Below, piece by piece: positions 43,577 through 49,809 of a stretch of DNA of 64,000 bases (position 1 is its first letter; the number at the start of each line of letters is the position of its first letter). Under the pieces are notes generated by a model, which had not been told where the DNA came from, did not search any database, and was given only the letters and a program-made list of their open reading frames with translations. Source of the DNA: a virus; the IMG/VR virus record IMGVR_UViG_3300027983_000009, positions 1 through 64,000 of that record; one strand, given 5' to 3'. The translations under genes and the position numbers were made by a program.

Positions 43577-43891
43577 ATGCAGATTTTTGGATCAAAACTC
43601 TGGCGGTTCTTTGGCGGAGAGAGGATTGAGGATGGGTTCAGACAGCTGTCCGACAGCATTATCAGTAACCGCAAGTTGATTTCAGAACTGCGCACAGAGA
43701 TCCTGTTGTTGCAGCGGAGAGTGTGGGCATTAGAATCGCACACTATTGAGGAGTCCGTGGCAGAGTGCGAGAAGAAGCTTGCGTCGTTTGAGGCGAGTGT
43801 AATAGCGTGGGCACCGATAGCACCAGATGAGCCGGACGCGCCGGATGTGGCAGTTGAGCCGGACGCGCCGGATGTGGCAGTTGAGCCGTGA
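43577..43891 (+). CDS. Hypothetical protein with duplicated acidic tail
   Basis: 104 residues from ATG 43577 (MQIFGSKLWRFFGGERIED) after AGAGGGG. A central helix leads to a tail made of two exact 27-bp repeats (PDAPDVAVE twice). A longer in-frame ORF upstream only reads through the ~100-bp element and is not used. Confidence 0.65.
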   Translation: MQIFGSKLWRFFGGERIEDGFRQLSDSIISNRKLISELRTEILLLQRRVWALESHTIEESVAECEKKLASFEASVIAWAPIAPDEPDAPDVAVEPDAPDVAVEP

Positions 43892-43939
43892 CAGTTTCCT
43901 CACACCAGCAACTCAAGGAGTGCCGCCATCAAAAATCTA

Positions 43940-44461
43940 GTGTTAATGTTCACTTTGTTTGATCCTGCGAAGCACATGTTCTCCGTACTGAGGTTGGAGA
44001 AAGAGCTGGCCCCGTATCCGCTACCGCAACACGAGATTCTGGCTATGCACAGGTGTTCCAACATAATGCATATGGTGATCGAGGCGGATCATGGGGTGAT
44101 CGGTCACTATGCGTTGCTATTCGCCAAGAAGAAGCAACCAGAGCTGTTACTGATTGCGATCACAGCCGAGTACCAGCGAAGGGGTATTGGGGCGGCTGTG
44201 TTGCACAGGATCGTGCTGCGTACTCTTCTGGGTAGGCAGAAGGGGGAGGACCTGATTGTCCGTGTGGCTGAGATCAACACACCTGCGCAACTCTTTTTCA
44301 GTAAGTGTGGGCTAAAGTGTGTGAGCATGGTCCCAGAATACTATCCCAGCGGTGAGACAGCCTACAGTTTCAGGGGGGACGCGTTGGGTATTGTGGGCAA
44401 CACGGTAGATAGGCTGCCGGAAGGCTACCCCAAGGAGCGAAGCAGCCGGGTGTCTGGCTGA
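43940..44461 (+). CDS. GNAT-family acetyltransferase
   Basis: About 173 residues. The acetyl-CoA pyrophosphate-binding motif is clear (ITAEYQRRGIGAAVLHRI, matching Q/R-x-x-G-x-G/A), preceded by the strand LLLIAI and followed by IVRVAEINTPAQLFFSKCGL, the usual motif-B part. Substrate unknown; phage GNATs may modify host proteins, tRNA or toxins. The start is unclear: CAAGGAG is too far from GTG 43940 and better placed for an ATC at 43928, and ATG 43946 is the alternative. Confidence 0.75.
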   Translation: MLMFTLFDPAKHMFSVLRLEKELAPYPLPQHEILAMHRCSNIMHMVIEADHGVIGHYALLFAKKKQPELLLIAITAEYQRRGIGAAVLHRIVLRTLLGRQKGEDLIVRVAEINTPAQLFFSKCGLKCVSMVPEYYPSGETAYSFRGDALGIVGNTVDRLPEGYPKERSSRVSG

Positions 44462-44505
44462 GGCAGGATCCAAAAACAGAAAGTAGACAAAGTGGGGCAA
44501 GAACA

Positions 44506-44970
44506 GTGCGGATTGGCAGAAGGGTTACAGGGCTGCCCTGTTTGAGTGTGCTCTCAATTCCTGTGAAGCAGGTAGTTGCACCGAAAGAAACTGAGCAGCC
44601 AGCGGAGAGCTTAGCGACGGCCAGTGAAGACTGGGCTGAACTAACCGACCCGTTGCACCTTCTGCGGGTAGATGTAGACTGGGTGCTCGAACCTACCGAC
44701 ACGGGCGAGCGACCAGAGCCGTGGGTAGTGGTTACATCGGTGTTGGAGGGTTATTGCCTAGGCAACATGCGAAAAGACCTCAAGTTCCGGTGCCTGCATA
44801 AAGACTTACCATTACCACTTCGAAAAATTGTGCTAACCAAGTGGCTCGTAGAGCACCCGGACTTGCGGTATACCGTGCAGTTTAGCACCTGCAGGCCAAC
44901 CCCTAGACGACATTACATCCGTATTACAGCAATCGGTACAGAGACAGTGGAGATACCACAATCAAAGTAA
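44506..44970 (+). CDS. Hypothetical protein
   Basis: 154 residues from a GTG; no strong SD. It has a polar N-terminus, an acidic linker, then LHLLRVDVDWVLEPT and a basic C-terminal half. No family is recognised. Confidence 0.55.
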   Translation: MRIGRRVTGLPCLSVLSIPVKQVVAPKETEQPAESLATASEDWAELTDPLHLLRVDVDWVLEPTDTGERPEPWVVVTSVLEGYCLGNMRKDLKFRCLHKDLPLPLRKIVLTKWLVEHPDLRYTVQFSTCRPTPRRHYIRITAIGTETVEIPQSK

Positions 44971-45027
44971 GGACCTGCATTGTGTAGGTACCTGCAGTAA
45001 ACAATTAATTCGCAGAGAGGCAGAGAG

Positions 45028-45277
45028 ATGACTCGTGAGACTATGAGACTGCAGCTGACAGCTGCAGCACTTGAGCGGCTAATAGGCGAGGATGTAGAGC
45101 TCGAGCTGGAGCTCAAAAATTGACCGGAAGGTGCGAGACGCTGTAGCACTAGCTACCCGTGCGATGGTAGACACAGCTGTTGCCGCAGCGGTCAAAGTAG
45201 CAGTAGAAGAAGCGCAGAAGTCGATGCCTCCGATCCAGCTGAAACTGGTTCAAGAAAACACCGTAACTACAAGCTAA
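45028..45277 (+). pseudogene. Frameshifted small coiled-coil gene
   Basis: ATG 45028 opens a 31-residue frame (MTRETMRLQLTAAALERLIG ... ELELKN) that stops at 45121. The following frame (DRKVRDAVALATRAMV ... ENTVTTS) runs on to 45277 with no start of its own except GTG 45131. Removing one A from the AAAAA run at 45114-45118 would join the two into one ~82-residue helical protein. This may be a natural frameshift mutation, a sequencing error or a programmed +1 shift. Confidence 0.5.
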
Positions 45278-45299
45278 CAGAAACAGTGGAGATACCCCT

Positions 45300-45707
45300 A
45301 TGATTGATGAGGCGGCACCAGATACACCCTATGTCAGAGCAATCCAGAAAAGGTTGGAGTTGCTCCAGCATATGCTAGGCGCCACCAGCCAGAAGAGACC
45401 AGCAACGTGGGGTGAGAGAAATTACTTCTGTGCCGAGATAGGCAGCGAAGACCACACTGTGCTGGTCAGTATGGTTGAAGAGGATCTCGTGCAGGCTGGC
45501 GGCACTATCAACGAGGGTACCGACCAGTATTTTTTCGCCACCAGGGCGGGGGCGCAAGCCATAGGGATGAGCAAAGCTGCTATCGGCAGAATGATCGATC
45601 GGCAGAGGGCGAGGACTAAGGCCCGGCAGGACGCTGCCGCTGTTGCAGCCGCTGTCGCTGCAGCTGCTGAGGGTAGTGTAGAGCCCACTGAGGGCGACGC
45701 TGTGTAA
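45300..45707 (+). CDS. Conserved phage protein, unknown
   Basis: 135 residues. The centre (GERNYFCAEIGSEDHTVLVS ... MVEEDLVQAGG ... YFFATRAGAQAIGM) fits a recurring phage pattern with RNYFCA, a VxxGLV-like turn and an F-x-x-T-x-x-G-x-x-A end, resembling a small winged-helix-like fold. The Ala-rich C-terminus is helical. Function unknown. Confidence 0.65.
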   Translation: MIDEAAPDTPYVRAIQKRLELLQHMLGATSQKRPATWGERNYFCAEIGSEDHTVLVSMVEEDLVQAGGTINEGTDQYFFATRAGAQAIGMSKAAIGRMIDRQRARTKARQDAAAVAAAVAAAAEGSVEPTEGDAV

Positions 45708-45737
45708 CTCAGATACTTATTTTTCGCGGGAGCAGAG

Positions 45738-46037
45738 ATGCCAATTTACAGGGTTATAGTACGCACGATGTTCGAGATTGATGCAGAGTCAGAACACGCA
45801 GCTAGAGTGCAGGCGTTTGAGGCTGCCGATAACTGTCTGGAGGAGACCCACGACACATTCCAACGATGTCGAAAGCGTGACCAGTTGTACGGACGCATCC
45901 ACAGCGCCAATGACGGCAATCGTACGCTGTGCGGATTACCGATGGACGAGCGGTGGTGGATCCTGACCACAGACGGCAAACACGCTCCAGAGTGTGACCA
46001 GTGTGCCGTATACGGACTAACAGAGAGCAGCAAATAG
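45738..46037 (+). CDS. Hypothetical protein
   Basis: 99 residues; GGGAGCAGAG precedes the ATG. The N-terminus (YRVIVRTMFEIDAESEHAAR) looks like a beta-alpha unit. The second half has C, H and C-x2-C residues (RCRKRDQLYGRIH, PECDQCAVYG) that may bind zinc. Confidence 0.6.
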   Translation: MPIYRVIVRTMFEIDAESEHAARVQAFEAADNCLEETHDTFQRCRKRDQLYGRIHSANDGNRTLCGLPMDERWWILTTDGKHAPECDQCAVYGLTESSK

Positions 46038-46043
46038 GAGACG

Positions 46044-46436
46044 ATGATGTTCAAAGTAATGATCAACCCGAAGCCGGAAGAGCAAGGCACCGGCATCACC
46101 AGTGTGCGAAGGTGGGAAGACCCGGAGGTACTGGACAGCCTGCGTAAACTGTTCGACATGACCAGCAACGAAGTTCTGCTACAGCTGGAGATCAGCAAGG
46201 CAGGCATCGTAGGGAGGTTTGGTCGCACCGCGGTTACGCCCAAACAGAAAGACAGCTGGATCTACACCAGCGAAAAGATGCCCCAACCGGGCGAGCGTGT
46301 GCTGGGTATGACTGAAGATGGTATGTGGGCTGTGGTAATATGGACGACCAAGTACGTACCTATGCTGTACGTGCCGTCTGTTGACACTACCACGCAGTGT
46401 AAACCAGTCGTGAAATGGAAACGCGTAACACTATAG
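46044..46436 (+). CDS. DUF551-like protein
   Basis: 130 residues. The C-terminal ~60 match DUF551 (SWIYTSEKMPQPGERVLGM ... VVKWKRV), as in the protein at 1851. The N-terminal ~70 (FDMTSNEVLLQLEISKAG) are unrecognised. GGAGA precedes the ATG. Confidence 0.65.
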   Translation: MMFKVMINPKPEEQGTGITSVRRWEDPEVLDSLRKLFDMTSNEVLLQLEISKAGIVGRFGRTAVTPKQKDSWIYTSEKMPQPGERVLGMTEDGMWAVVIWTTKYVPMLYVPSVDTTTQCKPVVKWKRVTL

Positions 46437-46453
46437 TGTCCGCGTTGTGACTC

Positions 46454-46470
46454 TGGTTATTAGTAACAGA
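46454..46470. promoter_or_regulatory. Site related to GTTATTAATAAC palindrome
   Basis: TGGTTATTAGTAACAGA, an imperfect inverted repeat of the recurring core, 25 bp upstream of the 46495 start. Confidence 0.35.
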
Positions 46471-46494
46471 CACTACAACTGAAAGAGAGTATAC

Positions 46495-46815
46495 ATGACC
46501 ACAGAATTGCCGAAGTACGTTTGTCACAAAGAGGTGCGAGCGCTAAAGATCGCAAGAGTGGCGAAGCACGCTCACTCAGACCCTAACGTAGATGACGCGA
46601 CGTTTGAGGCGTCATCTGTATTCCAGGGGGCGCACCTGATGCCGGAGCGAAAGGACTTCCTGCCGGTCCCGGTCGACCCAGCGTGGTATCGGAAACACAA
46701 ACCGTCAGGTGAGGGCTACTACGTTGTGTACGCTGACGGTTACACGTCGTGGTCACCGGTTGAGGCGTTTGAGCAGGGTTACGTATTGGCAGATGAGCCG
46801 AAGACAGGAGAATGA
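46495..46815 (+). CDS. Conserved phage protein, unknown
   Basis: 106 residues. YVCHKEVRALKIARV at the N-terminus and GEGYYVVYADGYTSWSPVEA plus FEQGY at the C-terminus form a pattern I recognise from many phages, with no known function. AAGAGAG precedes the ATG. ATGA overlap with the zinc protein downstream. Confidence 0.7.
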   Translation: MTTELPKYVCHKEVRALKIARVAKHAHSDPNVDDATFEASSVFQGAHLMPERKDFLPVPVDPAWYRKHKPSGEGYYVVYADGYTSWSPVEAFEQGYVLADEPKTGE

Positions 46816-47093
46816 CCGTGAGCAGCGACTCTACGTGCCCATACTGTCAGCAGGATGGTATGGTCACAGAGTCAATGTCTGAAGACGAGGAGGTCGAGGT
46901 AGAGTGTGGAGGTTGCAGTGAGACGTTCATAGTCACAGCCTCGGTTCGTGTGCTGTATAATGTATCCTGTGCACCGGGTAAGCACGACCTGCGGCCAAAC
47001 AAAAAACACGACGGCTGGTACAACTGCAGCAAATGTGACTCATTCTTGAATGAGGTGATCCACCAAGACGAGTTCACCAAACCAGCCAGCTAG
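46812..47093 (+). CDS. Zinc-ribbon protein
   Basis: 93 residues with two probable zinc sites: CPYCQQDGMV with VECGGCSETF (C-x2-C ... C-x2-C), then CAPGKHDL with YNCSKCDSF. Acidic linkers surround the first site. Coupled to the gene upstream. Role unknown, possibly nucleic-acid or RNA-polymerase binding. Confidence 0.7.
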   Translation: MTVSSDSTCPYCQQDGMVTESMSEDEEVEVECGGCSETFIVTASVRVLYNVSCAPGKHDLRPNKKHDGWYNCSKCDSFLNEVIHQDEFTKPAS

Positions 47094-47148
47094 GTAGCGT
47101 ATTTTAACGCAGCGGAGTAGACCCGTGTACGAAGAACGGAGAAGACCT

Positions 47149-47346
47149 ATGCATATCGATGAGGTGCAGGCAGACGTGGATGACGTCACCAAAGCTGCAA
47201 ATGAGCTTGTAGAGCACCTGACCACCGCGGAGTGTTGTGAGACTATAGAGGACCTTCAGGTGAACCTCGAGAATGCTGTGCGTACAGCTGGCGAGATTCA
47301 GGCAGCCGCAAAGAGGCTGCATAAATTGGCAATGCGACTACGGTAG
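47149..47346 (+). CDS. Small helical protein
   Basis: 65 residues, ATG 47149 after ACGGAGAAG. One long amphipathic helix (MHIDEVQADVDDVTKAANEL ...), likely a coiled-coil oligomer. An upstream GTG (47125) is less well placed. Confidence 0.6.
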   Translation: MHIDEVQADVDDVTKAANELVEHLTTAECCETIEDLQVNLENAVRTAGEIQAAAKRLHKLAMRLR

Positions 47347-47369
47347 TCGCGAGCGTGATAGTGTTTAGT

Positions 47370-47399
47370 ATGCCTACTTGGGGGCTTCGTATCCAAGCT
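47370..47399 (+). repeat. PKE copy
   Basis: Short helix GCC/GGC; long helix CTTGG/CCAAG; loop TTCGTAT. It differs from copy 38701 at only a few positions and lies 27 bp before the next start codon. Confidence 0.7.
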
Positions 47400-47426
47400 G
47401 CTCCGGTTGAAAGGGATGTGGCTACT

Positions 47427-47726
47427 ATGTCTAAATCATCTGAAGCTCTACAGCGTGCGTTCATAGCAGACCCCGGAGCTATCCGGTCGCTGATGTTGAA
47501 CAGAGCGCCGTGCAATGCGGCTCTGGTTGACCATGAATTTGTTCCGGTTGAAAGAGATATGTGTATGCCGGGGGCGCATTTCACAATCAGCGCTATTGGG
47601 CTGGTCAACGCAGTACTTGCAGCGAACGGCCTGCCGCTGGTTGCAGGTATGTGGGAGGATGGCGAAAAGGTAGGGTGTGACAATTTTGTAGGGTTCTGTG
47701 AGTGCACACCAACTGTAGAGATCTAA
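47427..47726 (+). CDS. Hypothetical protein
   Basis: 99 residues from ATG 47427 (MSKSSEALQRAFIADPGAIR). A sequence with ALQRAFIADPGAIRSLMLNR and a V-P-V-x-R-D turn is visible; no named family. The longer frame upstream reads through the PKE copy and is rejected. Confidence 0.6.
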   Translation: MSKSSEALQRAFIADPGAIRSLMLNRAPCNAALVDHEFVPVERDMCMPGAHFTISAIGLVNAVLAANGLPLVAGMWEDGEKVGCDNFVGFCECTPTVEI

Positions 47727-47742
47727 TCTAAGGAGGTGAGCC

Positions 47743-47958
47743 GTGGATGCAGATAACCTAATAGCGAGAGCCAGAAGGCAGCAAGTTGTCGGCAATGGCA
47801 AGGCGCAGATTGCGGCCCTCGTGTACGAACTGGAGATGCGGGAGGCTCAGGTGGGCGGTATGACAATCCGCTTGCATGAAGCTGAGTCACAGTTAGCGAA
47901 CTACATCAAACTTATTAAGGAAGGCGCAGCTAGGCGTCTTAAGCAAGGGGGTGTATAA
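47743..47958 (+). CDS. Small helical protein
   Basis: 71 residues from a GTG with the best SD in the region (AAGGAGGTGA). Entirely helical (LVYELEMREAQVGGMTIRL), probably coiled coil. The stop overlaps the next ATG (TAATG). Confidence 0.65.
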   Translation: MDADNLIARARRQQVVGNGKAQIAALVYELEMREAQVGGMTIRLHEAESQLANYIKLIKEGAARRLKQGGV

Positions 47959-48068
47959 TGTTCAATAGACACAATAATATGGATGGGATGGCGGCACTAG
48001 CCAGTTCCGGTTGGGGTGGTGTTACTTCGTGTGGATATCCCAGTGATAGTGCGGGTTACTGCGAGTAG
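47958..48068 (+). CDS. Tiny Gly/Ser-rich peptide
   Basis: 36 residues (MFNRHNNMDGMAALASSGWG ...), coupled by TAATG to the upstream gene with a good SD context (AAGGGGGTG). It overlaps the next ORF. Too short to classify. Confidence 0.45.
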   Translation: MFNRHNNMDGMAALASSGWGGVTSCGYPSDSAGYCE

Positions 48069-48246
48069 GGCTACCCAAGACGGGTTGCCAGCCCAGCTCG
48101 TTGTTGTGTTTCCGCAAGGTAGGCTGTGTGTCGAGGATATGAGTGGCGACTGGCAAGCTGTGCGGACCCCGCCAAAGATGTTGAAGACAGTCGCGATGAG
48201 AGAGCAAGCAGCGGTAAGCCCCGTAGCAAACACCAGACAGGAGTAG
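48016..48246 (+). CDS. Small hypothetical protein
   Basis: 76 residues from a GTG inside the preceding small ORF. A beta-rich start (VLLRVDIPVIVRVTASRATQ) and a polar end are visible. It might be the real product of this stretch with the 47958 ORF as a coupling peptide. Confidence 0.45.
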   Translation: MVLLRVDIPVIVRVTASRATQDGLPAQLVVVFPQGRLCVEDMSGDWQAVRTPPKMLKTVAMREQAAVSPVANTRQE

Positions 48247-48248
48247 AT

Positions 48249-48608
48249 GTGGGAGAATTTGAAAAGTCAAAACTGCCAGTAACCTTCGAAGAGTGGGCCA
48301 CACACCCCAGACCCAAACCGCTAGACGCAGACGCCCTGGAGCTGTGGCTAGCTGCGCAGGGGCGTTGTAAACCGTGCCCATTTTGCGGCACAAGCCGTAC
48401 GCTAGTGTCTAGCGAGCTGAACGCTCAGACTAATATTTACATCACACACATTGCCTGCAGTAACTTCAAGTGCTTCGTTGTAGTAGCAGGTAATTCGAGA
48501 TACAGCCGATTGCAGGCACAGCAGGAGGCGTTTAACAAGTGGCAACGCAGACCGGCAGGAGTAACAGAAACAGGAGACAATAACCCACCCCTCAAGCAGC
48601 TACCGTAG
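48249..48608 (+). CDS. Lar-like zinc protein
   Basis: 119 residues from GTG 48249 with AGGAG 6 nt upstream. Residues ~45-100 fit the Lar (restriction alleviation) pattern: KPCPFCGTSRTLV, then ITHIACSNFKCFVV and a final EAFNKWQRR that resembles the A-x-x-x-WN-x-R end. Lar proteins of phages and prophages counteract type I restriction; whether this one does is unknown. The N-terminal ~45 residues (FEEWATHPRPKPLDADALEL) are extra. Confidence 0.65.
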   Translation: MGEFEKSKLPVTFEEWATHPRPKPLDADALELWLAAQGRCKPCPFCGTSRTLVSSELNAQTNIYITHIACSNFKCFVVVAGNSRYSRLQAQQEAFNKWQRRPAGVTETGDNNPPLKQLP

Positions 48609-48616
48609 CTGCTTTC

Positions 48617-48632
48617 ATTATTAATAACCAAC
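48617..48632. promoter_or_regulatory. Palindrome-related site ATTATTAATAACCAAC
   Basis: Carries the TTATTAATAACCA half of the recurring palindrome, between the Lar-like gene and a PKE copy. Confidence 0.35.
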
Positions 48633-48637
48633 TTTAC

Positions 48638-48667
48638 ATGCCGTTGCAGAGGCTTCGTGGCTGCGAG
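48638..48667 (+). repeat. PKE copy
   Basis: Short helix GCC/GGC; long helix TTGCAG/CTGCGA (one U-G); loop TTCGTGG. It is followed within 16 bp by the 48683 start codon. Confidence 0.65.
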
Positions 48668-48682
48668 AGAGGGTAGTGAACA

Positions 48683-48991
48683 ATGACAAAAAACCAGCAA
48701 TCTCTACCTGTGGGCGAGCGTCGGGTTCGTTGGGTAGCAGCTGAACGAGATGACTCTTCGTTCGTAACGGAGTACAGGCTTATCGTTGGCAAGCTTATTA
48801 GACGCGGCAAGATGCGGTGTGTAGCGACAGTCTGGGTTAAACCGGAATGCAACTATGCAACGTGGCACACGTGGGACATTCAAGGGACAGGTGGCGAGAA
48901 TAGTGTTGAGTACGCCGACAGCTGCGAGGCAGCTACGCTGCAGGCTAAAGGTATGGCGTCATTAGCGGCAATTACTCAGGGTTTCGTGTAG
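48683..48991 (+). CDS. Hypothetical protein
   Basis: 102 residues; AGAGGGTAGTG precedes the ATG. Strand-rich (VRWVAAERDDSSFVTEYRL, CVATVWVKPECNYATWHTW) with an Ala-rich final helix. No family is recognised. Confidence 0.6.
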   Translation: MTKNQQSLPVGERRVRWVAAERDDSSFVTEYRLIVGKLIRRGKMRCVATVWVKPECNYATWHTWDIQGTGGENSVEYADSCEAATLQAKGMASLAAITQGFV

Positions 48992-49011
48992 GTAATCAGC
49001 AGGAGAGTAAT

Positions 49012-49224
49012 ATGACAGAGCCGTGCTATATGTTGAAGATAGCAGACAGGCTGACAGGGCATGCGCACTGTGGAGCGAGCGACGCAGAGGCTGCGGCAGA
49101 CATCATCAGACAGGTGCACGGTATTCTGGTGCAGGTGCGGCAGCAGTATTTACTCCCGACAGAGGCCGGATACCGTGGAGGGCTGAGTCAGGAAGTGCGA
49201 GCACAGATCATGACACTACTTTGA
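49012..49224 (+). CDS. Small hypothetical protein
   Basis: 70 residues; CAGGAGAG precedes the ATG. It has a beta start (CYMLKIADRLTGHAHCGAS) and a helical end. Confidence 0.6.
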   Translation: MTEPCYMLKIADRLTGHAHCGASDAEAAADIIRQVHGILVQVRQQYLLPTEAGYRGGLSQEVRAQIMTLL

Positions 49225-49240
49225 AGAGGAGCAGAGAGAA

Positions 49241-49678
49241 GTGAAGAAACAGAAAGCAGCACTAACTGAGGCGCAGCAACCACCAAAAACACTACGCGAC
49301 TTAAAGGTCGGTGACAGCGTGTTTGTTGTGCATCAGCGTGGGAGGTGGGATCCTGCAGAGTATAGGACAGCGGTTGCCACTGTGGTAAAGGTGGGTAGGT
49401 TGTACGCATACATTGAGCAGGGTGTGTACAGTGACCTGTCACCGTTCTGTCGCGACACTGGGTCTAGCGTCCACCCGGGTGATGGTAATGTGAGATCTAA
49501 TAACCGCGGGTTTGATGTGCACCTGTCACAGCAAGGCTACCATGAATCCGGGCAGAGAAGCGCGGAGATGGCCAGGCTGACCAGACGGATCATCGCGAGG
49601 ATGGGTGATCTGATACAGCTACCGCCAGAAGTTGTGACAGCGATACACAAGCTGTTGGACGACGCCAAGCTGGATTAG
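49241..49678 (+). CDS. Phage protein with KOW-like DLKVGDxVFV start
   Basis: 145 residues from a GTG. LRDLKVGDSVFVVHQRGRW and ATVVKVGRLYAYIEQG recall short SH3/KOW-like beta modules common in small phage proteins. The C-terminal half is basic and helical. It is the last gene before the TnpB-like gene, 131 bp away. Confidence 0.6.
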   Translation: MKKQKAALTEAQQPPKTLRDLKVGDSVFVVHQRGRWDPAEYRTAVATVVKVGRLYAYIEQGVYSDLSPFCRDTGSSVHPGDGNVRSNNRGFDVHLSQQGYHESGQRSAEMARLTRRIIARMGDLIQLPPEVVTAIHKLLDDAKLD

Positions 49679-49696
49679 CAACCCAGCCAATGTGTA

Positions 49697-49727
49697 GTGC
49701 CGCTGCAGAGGCGTAATATCTGCAGAG
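49697..49727 (+). repeat. PKE copy upstream of TnpB-like gene
   Basis: Short helix GCC/GGC; 6-bp long helix CTGCAG/CTGCAG; loop GTAATAT. It lies 83 bp before the TnpB-like start codon and 16 nt before a second strong hairpin. Confidence 0.7.
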
Positions 49728-49742
49728 CCCAGAATATGGTGA

Positions 49743-49769
49743 CAACCCTGCCGACGTTCGGCGGGGTTG
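49743..49769 (+). ncRNA. Strong leader hairpin of TnpB-like gene
   Basis: CAACCC-T-GCCGA pairs with TCGGC-G-GGGTTG around CGT (12 pairs including one T-G). No U-tract follows, so it is not a standard terminator. It could be part of a structured RNA, an attenuator or an autoregulatory site. The ncRNA label is tentative. Confidence 0.4.
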
Positions 49770-49809
49770 GCAGCAAGCAGCAAACATCAAACAGAGAGCA
49801 GGAATCAGA

